From positions 310,001 to 374,000 of the forward strand of contig NZ_JACHLY010000001.1 in assembly GCF_014204715.1 (NCBI RefSeq): a stretch of 64,000 nucleotides of DNA, written 5' to 3'. Shown here one piece after another: positions 59,829-64,000 of this stretch (position 1 is the first letter of the stretch; every line of letters starts with the position of its first letter). The notes beneath the pieces are model-generated. The model was not told where the DNA came from and made no database searches. It saw only the letters and a program-made list of their open reading frames with translations. The translations under genes were made by a program, and so were the position numbers. Source of the DNA: Streptomonospora salina (lineage in GTDB: Bacteria; Actinomycetota; Actinomycetes; Streptosporangiales; Streptosporangiaceae).

Positions 59829-60877
59829 GCGTGCACCTCCCGGACCTCGGGGTTGGCGAGGTGGCGGGGCGGTTCCCCGCGCAGGTAGCGCCCCGCCTCG
59901 CCGGCGACGATACGAGCGGCCCGCTCGGCGGTCTGGCGGGTGGCCCCGGCCAGGTGCGGTGTGGTGACCACGTTGTCCAGCCCGCGCAGCGGCCAGTCGG
60001 CGGGCGGCGGTTCGACGTCGTAGACGTCCAGTGCCAGCGCGCCCAGGCGGCCGCTGCGCAGCGCTTCGGGCAGCGGGGCGTGGTCGAGCAGGCCGCCGCG
60101 CGCCGTGTTCACCAGAACCGCTCCGCGCGGCATGAGGGCGATCCGGTCGCCGTCGATCATGGCGCGGGTCTCCTCGGTCAGCCGTGCGTGCAGGCTGACA
60201 ACGGAGCACGCGGACAGCAACTCCTCCAGCCCGACCAGTCCAACGCCGTCCTCGGCAGCGGTGCTCTCGTCGGTGTAGGGGTCGCTGACCAGCACCTCGG
60301 CTTCGAAGGCACGCAGGATGCGGGCCACGATCCGCCCGATGGCACCGTAGCCCACCAGACCCACCGTGGTGCCCCGCAGCTCCACGCCCGCCTGATCGTA
60401 GGCGTAGAAATCGCCGCGCCAGCGGCCCTCGCGCAGTTCGGCGTCGGCCGCGGGCACCCGGCGCAGCGCGGCGAGGATCATCGCGATCGCGTACTCGGCG
60501 GCGGCGGTGGCGTTGCGGCCGGGGGCGTAGGTCACGGCGACACCGGCGCGGGTGGCGGCTTCCAGGTCGACGTTGACCGGCCCGCCCCGGCACACCGACA
60601 CCAGGCCCAGGTCGGGGCAGGCGTCGATGACCCGCGAGGTCACCGGGGCCATCTGGGTCATGCAGACCTCGGCCCCGCGCAGGGCCTCGATCATCTGTTC
60701 CTCGGTCCCGCTCGCCTCCTCGACCCCGCCGACGGGGCCGAACGGCTCGACGGGCCAGGGCAGTTTCAGCCGGGCTTCCTGCGGCGCCGCCGGCGGGCCG
60801 TCGCCGATCTCCTCTTCCAAGGCGGCCACCAGCAGGTCCGGGCTCACGAAGTGGTCGCCCGCGGCCAGTACTCGCAT
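59825..60877 (-). CDS. D-isomer-specific 2-hydroxyacid dehydrogenase
   Basis: 350 residues, NAD(P)-dependent. The Rossmann loop is VGLVGYGAIGRIVARILRAF (about 168-187), VCRGGPVNVD is the catalytic-domain border, and the catalytic set is Arg in NTARGGLLD, Glu in DVYDVEPP and His in TTPHLAGAT. It likely handles a sugar acid (tetronate- or glycerate-like) made in the same pathway. It starts 100 bases behind the isomerase gene and overlaps the kinase gene. Confidence 0.88.
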   Translation of the reverse strand: MRVLAAGDHFVSPDLLVAALEEEIGDGPPAAPQEARLKLPWPVEPFGPVGGVEEASGTEEQMIEALRGAEVCMTQMAPVTSRVIDACPDLGLVSVCRGGPVNVDLEAATRAGVAVTYAPGRNATAAAEYAIAMILAALRRVPAADAELREGRWRGDFYAYDQAGVELRGTTVGLVGYGAIGRIVARILRAFEAEVLVSDPYTDESTAAEDGVGLVGLEELLSACSVVSLHARLTEETRAMIDGDRIALMPRGAVLVNTARGGLLDHAPLPEALRSGRLGALALDVYDVEPPPADWPLRGLDNVVTTPHLAGATRQTAERAARIVAGEAGRYLRGEPPRHLANPEVREVHA

Positions 60878-60977
60878 GTCGGCTCCTTTTCACGTTCGGT
60901 CGGTCGGAGCCCCGTCGGGGGCCGGGATCGGCGGGGCCGGGATCGGCGGTCGGCCCGATGCGGCCGCCCGCCGCGGC

Positions 60978-61430
60978 TCAGGCCTGCTCGTAGTCGCTGA
61001 TGCGGGCGACCTTGGCCGCACTCGCGGAGCCGGGGTCGAATACGTGGCCGATCCACTCGGTGGCGATCCGCTTCGCCAACTCCGGCCCGATCACCCGTGC
61101 TCCCATGGTGAGCACCTGGCAGTCGTTGGACATGACCGAGCGCTCGGCGGAGTAGGAGTCGTGGGCGACGGTAGCGCGCACCCCGGCGACCTTGTTCGCC
61201 GAGATGCACATGCCGATTCCGGTGCCGCACACCAGAACGGCGCGTTCGACTTCGCCCGCGGCCACCTCCTCGGCGGCCGCGATACCCAGCAGGGGGTAGG
61301 CCCGGTCGTCGGCGGCATCGGGGACGCCGAGGTCGCGGACCTCGGTGATGCGTCCGTCCGCGCGCAACAGGTCTCTCAGTTCGTCCTTCAGCGCCACCCC
61401 GGCGCTGTCGGCGGCGACGGCGATCTTCAC
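60978..61430 (-). CDS. RpiB/LacAB-type sugar-phosphate isomerase
   Basis: 150 residues. AVAADSAGVALKDELRDLLR is the family start (usual text is SDHAG), and VLVCGTGIGMCISANKVAGV RA holds the catalytic cysteine (C68 or C75) and the phosphate loop. It interconverts aldose and ketose phosphates; in tetrose pathways related proteins isomerise erythrulose 4-phosphate. Beginning 7 bases after the DhaKL gene, it most likely works on that kinase's product. Confidence 0.87.
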   Translation of the reverse strand: MKIAVAADSAGVALKDELRDLLRADGRITEVRDLGVPDAADDRAYPLLGIAAAEEVAAGEVERAVLVCGTGIGMCISANKVAGVRATVAHDSYSAERSVMSNDCQVLTMGARVIGPELAKRIATEWIGHVFDPGSASAAKVARISDYEQA

Positions 61431-61437
61431 AGCGTGT

Positions 61438-63216
61438 TCACCGGCTTTCGGGGTCGGATTCGGCGGTGGTGCTGCGGGCGCTGAGGACGTCGGCCGCGGC
61501 CGCGGCCATCAGCGCCAGCGAGGTGGCTCCGGGGTCGGCGTGGCCCCGGCCGCGTTCGCCCAGGCGGGCGGCGCGTCCGCGTTTGGCGGGCATGTCGGCG
61601 GTGGCGCGGGCGGCGCCGGTGGCCGCGTCGGCGGCCGCCGACCACGCGGCCGCAAGCGGCGCGCCGGCGGCCGCGTGCTCGACCAGGGTGTCGCGGAAGG
61701 GGGCGAGCGCGTCGAGCATGGTCTTCTCGCCGGGGGCGCCGCCGCCGAGCTCGCACACCGCGTCGAATGCGGCCTCGACCGACGGGGCGATCAGTTTCGC
61801 CGTGACCGGTACGGGCCCGGCCTCGGCCAGCCCGCCGCCGATCTCGGTGAGCAACAGTCCGTAGAGCGCCCCCGAGGCGCCGCCGGCCGCGTCGGCCAAG
61901 GCCGTTCCCGCCAGCAGCAGCGCCCGGCCCGACGCCTCGGCGTCGTCGCCGGGTCCGGCGGTCCGGGCCGCCGCGGCGGCCGCGTGCAGTCCGCGCACGA
62001 TGCCCTGGCCGTGGTCGCCGTCTCCGGCGACCGCGTCGAGCCGGCCCAGTTCCTGCTCCTGGGACTCCACGGCGGCCAGCGCGGCCGCCAGCGCCTCGGC
62101 CGCGGCGCCGCCGGAGGCCGGTTGCGTCGCGGAGGTGTGCTCGGGGCCGACGGCGGTGCCGACGTCGGCGCCGGGTGCGGGGCGGCTCCGGGGGACGGCG
62201 GGCTCGGCGTCGGGCGCCATGGTGTAAGCCGGGCTCTGGCACGGTTGGCCGTAGAGGTCGGCCAGTTCGTCGTCGAGGATCATCAGCGACAGTGACAGTC
62301 CCGCCATGTCCAGGGATGTGACGAACTCGCCCACCTCGGGGCGGTGCGCGGCGATGCCCGCTTGGGCCAAGCGGCGGTGCACCCGGTCGTAGCAGATGAA
62401 CAGGTCCTCGTAGGGGGTCTGGCCGAGTCCGTTGAGCAGCACCGCAGCGCGCGGGCCGCCGGCTCCGGACGGCTCGGGCAGCTCGGGCAGCAGGGTTTCG
62501 ACGAGCACGTCGGCGAGTCCGGCCGGATCCTGTGCGGGGACCCGCCGCAGCCCGGCCTCGCCGTGGATGCCCAGTCCCAGCTCCATGGTCCCCGCCGGCA
62601 CGGTGAACAGCGGCTCGTCTCGGCCGGGCAGGGTGCACCCGCTGAAGGCCGCGCCGAAGGTGCGGGTCATGGCGTTGGCGCGGGCCGCCACCCGGGCGAC
62701 GCCGTCGAGGTCGTAGCCGCGCGCCGCGGCGGCCGCGGCGATCCGGAAGACGAAGAAGCCGCCGGCGACTCCGCGGCGCTGTGCGCTGTCCTGGGCGGAA
62801 CCGCTGGCGACGTCGTCGGTCACCAGCACGGTGCGGGAGTCGACGCCCTCGGCGGCCAGCCGCCGGGCGGCCAGTCCGAAGTGCATCACGTCCCCGGAGT
62901 AGTTGCCGTAGCCGAAGAACACGCCGGCACCGCCGTCCACCGCGCTCGCGGTGCGGTAGACCTGTTCGGCGCTGGGGCTGGTGAACACGTCGCCCACGAC
63001 GGCCGCGTCGGCGAGGCCGGGCCCCACCAGTCCCGCGAAGGCCGGGTAGTGGCCGCAGCCGCCGCCGATGACGACGCTGACGCGGCCCTGCTCGGGCGAG
63101 CGGGCGCTCATCACGCCGTAGGCGTCGGGAACGGGCGCGACGAGCCGGGAGTAGGAGCCGACCAGGCCCCGGATCCACGAGGATTTGAAAGCGGCGGGGT
63201 CCTCGACCGACGGCAT
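61438..63216 (-). CDS. DhaK-DhaL fused ketose kinase (dihydroxyacetone/erythrulose kinase type)
   Basis: 592 residues. DhaK (1-330): GGGCGHYPAFAGLVGPGLAD AAVVGDVF, and H218 in GLGIHGEAG which bonds covalently to the ketose. DhaL (about 375-580): VAGDGDHGQGIVRGL with the ATP/Mg aspartates, and GASGALYGLLL. The fusion uses ATP directly and needs no PTS protein. Together with an RpiB-type isomerase this resembles the erythrulose kinase genes of actinobacterial tetritol pathways; apulose-type ketoses are an alternative. ATG 63216 overlaps the HAD stop by one base. Confidence 0.87.
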   Translation of the reverse strand: MPSVEDPAAFKSSWIRGLVGSYSRLVAPVPDAYGVMSARSPEQGRVSVVIGGGCGHYPAFAGLVGPGLADAAVVGDVFTSPSAEQVYRTASAVDGGAGVFFGYGNYSGDVMHFGLAARRLAAEGVDSRTVLVTDDVASGSAQDSAQRRGVAGGFFVFRIAAAAAARGYDLDGVARVAARANAMTRTFGAAFSGCTLPGRDEPLFTVPAGTMELGLGIHGEAGLRRVPAQDPAGLADVLVETLLPELPEPSGAGGPRAAVLLNGLGQTPYEDLFICYDRVHRRLAQAGIAAHRPEVGEFVTSLDMAGLSLSLMILDDELADLYGQPCQSPAYTMAPDAEPAVPRSRPAPGADVGTAVGPEHTSATQPASGGAAAEALAAALAAVESQEQELGRLDAVAGDGDHGQGIVRGLHAAAAAARTAGPGDDAEASGRALLLAGTALADAAGGASGALYGLLLTEIGGGLAEAGPVPVTAKLIAPSVEAAFDAVCELGGGAPGEKTMLDALAPFRDTLVEHAAAGAPLAAAWSAAADAATGAARATADMPAKRGRAARLGERGRGHADPGATSLALMAAAAADVLSARSTTAESDPESR

Positions 63217-63911
63217 CAGCTGCTCCCCTGGGCCTGAGTGCGGCCGAGCAGCCGCAGGAGGCGGTCGCGGACGTCGGCGAGGTCGCCGGCCTCTTCCGCG
63301 GCCATTTCGAGCGCGTCGGGGGCCGGGCGGTAGCCGGGGGCCGGGTTGGGCAGCGCGATCACGGTCATCGTGGCGGCGTAGGCGGCCCTGATGCCGTTGG
63401 AGGAGTCCTCGACCGCCGCGCAGTCGCTACTCGGATGCCCGATCCGCGAGGCCGCCTCCAGGTAGACGTCGGGGTGGGGCTTGCCGCGCTCGACCTCGGC
63501 GCTGGAGACGGTCGCGGAGAAGCTGTCGTCGAGGGCGTGGCCGCGCAGCACGGCGTCGATGAGCCGGCGCGGTGCGGAGGAGGCGAGCGCGATGTCGGCC
63601 TCGGCGCTGACGGCCTGCACGGTTTCGCGCGCTCCGGGCAGCAGGTCCACGCGCCCCTGTTCGAAAGCGCCGACCATGCCGTCGACGACGGAGCGTTCGG
63701 TGTCGGCCTCGCTCTCGGCGGCCCCTGCCATCCGGTTGAGGTAGTGCGACCATTCGCGGGAGCTCATGCCCTGCACGGTCGCGGTGTCCTCGGAGGACCA
63801 CCGGGCGCCGTGGCGGGCGGCGTAGTCCGACCACATCTCTTCCCACAGGTGGTCGCTCTCGATCAGTACGCCGTCGAGGTCGAACACCACGGCGCTGAGT
63901 CTGCTGCTCAT
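63216..63911 (-). CDS. HAD-superfamily phosphatase (beta-phosphoglucomutase-like)
   Basis: 231 residues. FDLDGVLIESDHLWEEMWSDY holds the nucleophile aspartate and acid/base of HAD subfamily I; LASSAPRRLIDAVL is motif II, ERGKPHPDVYLEAASR motif III and CAAVEDSSNGIRAA motif IV. The helical cap is of the beta-PGM/phosphatase kind. It is the first gene of the sugar operon and probably removes phosphate from a dead-end intermediate or is itself the isomerising mutase. Start ATG 63911. Confidence 0.87.
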   Translation of the reverse strand: MSSRLSAVVFDLDGVLIESDHLWEEMWSDYAARHGARWSSEDTATVQGMSSREWSHYLNRMAGAAESEADTERSVVDGMVGAFEQGRVDLLPGARETVQAVSAEADIALASSAPRRLIDAVLRGHALDDSFSATVSSAEVERGKPHPDVYLEAASRIGHPSSDCAAVEDSSNGIRAAYAATMTVIALPNPAPGYRPAPDALEMAAEEAGDLADVRDRLLRLLGRTQAQGSS

Positions 63912-63946
63912 CGCGTCCTCTCATCCACCTTCATGACATCGATGGC

Positions 63947-63957
63947 GTTAATTTAAC
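63947..63957. promoter_or_regulatory. AT-rich dyad upstream of the sugar operon
   Basis: GTTAA-T-TTAAC, a perfect short dyad, lies 36 bases before the HAD start in the only AT-rich stretch here. It is a likely operator for a GntR- or DeoR-type regulator encoded beyond the window. Confidence 0.45.
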
Positions 63958-64000
63958 ACGATCGACGTTATTCGACCATGCCTTCGTGTTACCTCTGCTG

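Overview
The window is a 64 kb piece of a high-GC actinomycete chromosome, most likely Nocardiopsaceae (Streptomonospora/Nocardiopsis type). The basis is strong G/C third positions, GTG/TTG starts, a DUF574 SAM methyltransferase, XRE-DUF397-ATPase gene sets, an AfsR/SARP regulator, type I-E CRISPR repeats and a type II lanthipeptide locus. The genus is an inference. No rRNA or tRNA gene was recognised.

Layout. 1-10 kb is an insertion-sequence graveyard: IS5, IS3, ISL3 and IS701 fragments, two copies of an NlpC/P60 tail, and a TetR-controlled MFS/WrbA pair. 10.2-20.6 kb is a catabolic locus: an ABC importer followed by four enzymes that match, in type, order of chemistry and length, the lower half of bacterial vitamin B6 (pyridoxine) degradation, then an IclR regulator and an aldehyde dehydrogenase suited to the end product, succinic semialdehyde. 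21-29 kb is a second catabolic locus around a PucR regulator (deacetylase, SDR, two M20 hydrolases, Na+/solute symporter). 29-34 kb is accessory DNA: a short orphan CRISPR array, a truncated radical SAM gene, a WhiJ-like XRE/DUF397/ATPase set, a truncated plasmid-type rep gene ending at a solo CRISPR repeat with a duplicated leader, and a large inverted repeat. 34-46 kb holds ordinary chromosomal genes: a TIGR04222 membrane protein, a DinB protein, SARP regulator, second WrbA, cobalamin-riboswitch-controlled metE, and murPQ for N-acetylmuramic acid recovery.

46-55 kb is again mobile: an IS5 remnant, 246-bp direct repeats flanking a quinone oxidoreductase/MerR pair, and directly beyond the second repeat a three-gene lanthipeptide cluster (lanT, lanM, lanA) whose precursor carries the mersacidin/actagardine lipid-II motif. 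55-58 kb has a LacI regulator and a secreted GH16 glucanase sharing a palindromic operator. 58-64 kb is a five-gene operon (HAD, DhaK-DhaL kinase, RpiB-type isomerase, 2-hydroxyacid dehydrogenase, FGGY kinase), probably for an unusual tetrose or pentose.

The two strongest biological stories are the vitamin B6 ring-degradation operon with its own importer, and the compact lanthipeptide cluster. All family calls come from reading the protein sequences and remembered family motifs; no database search was run.
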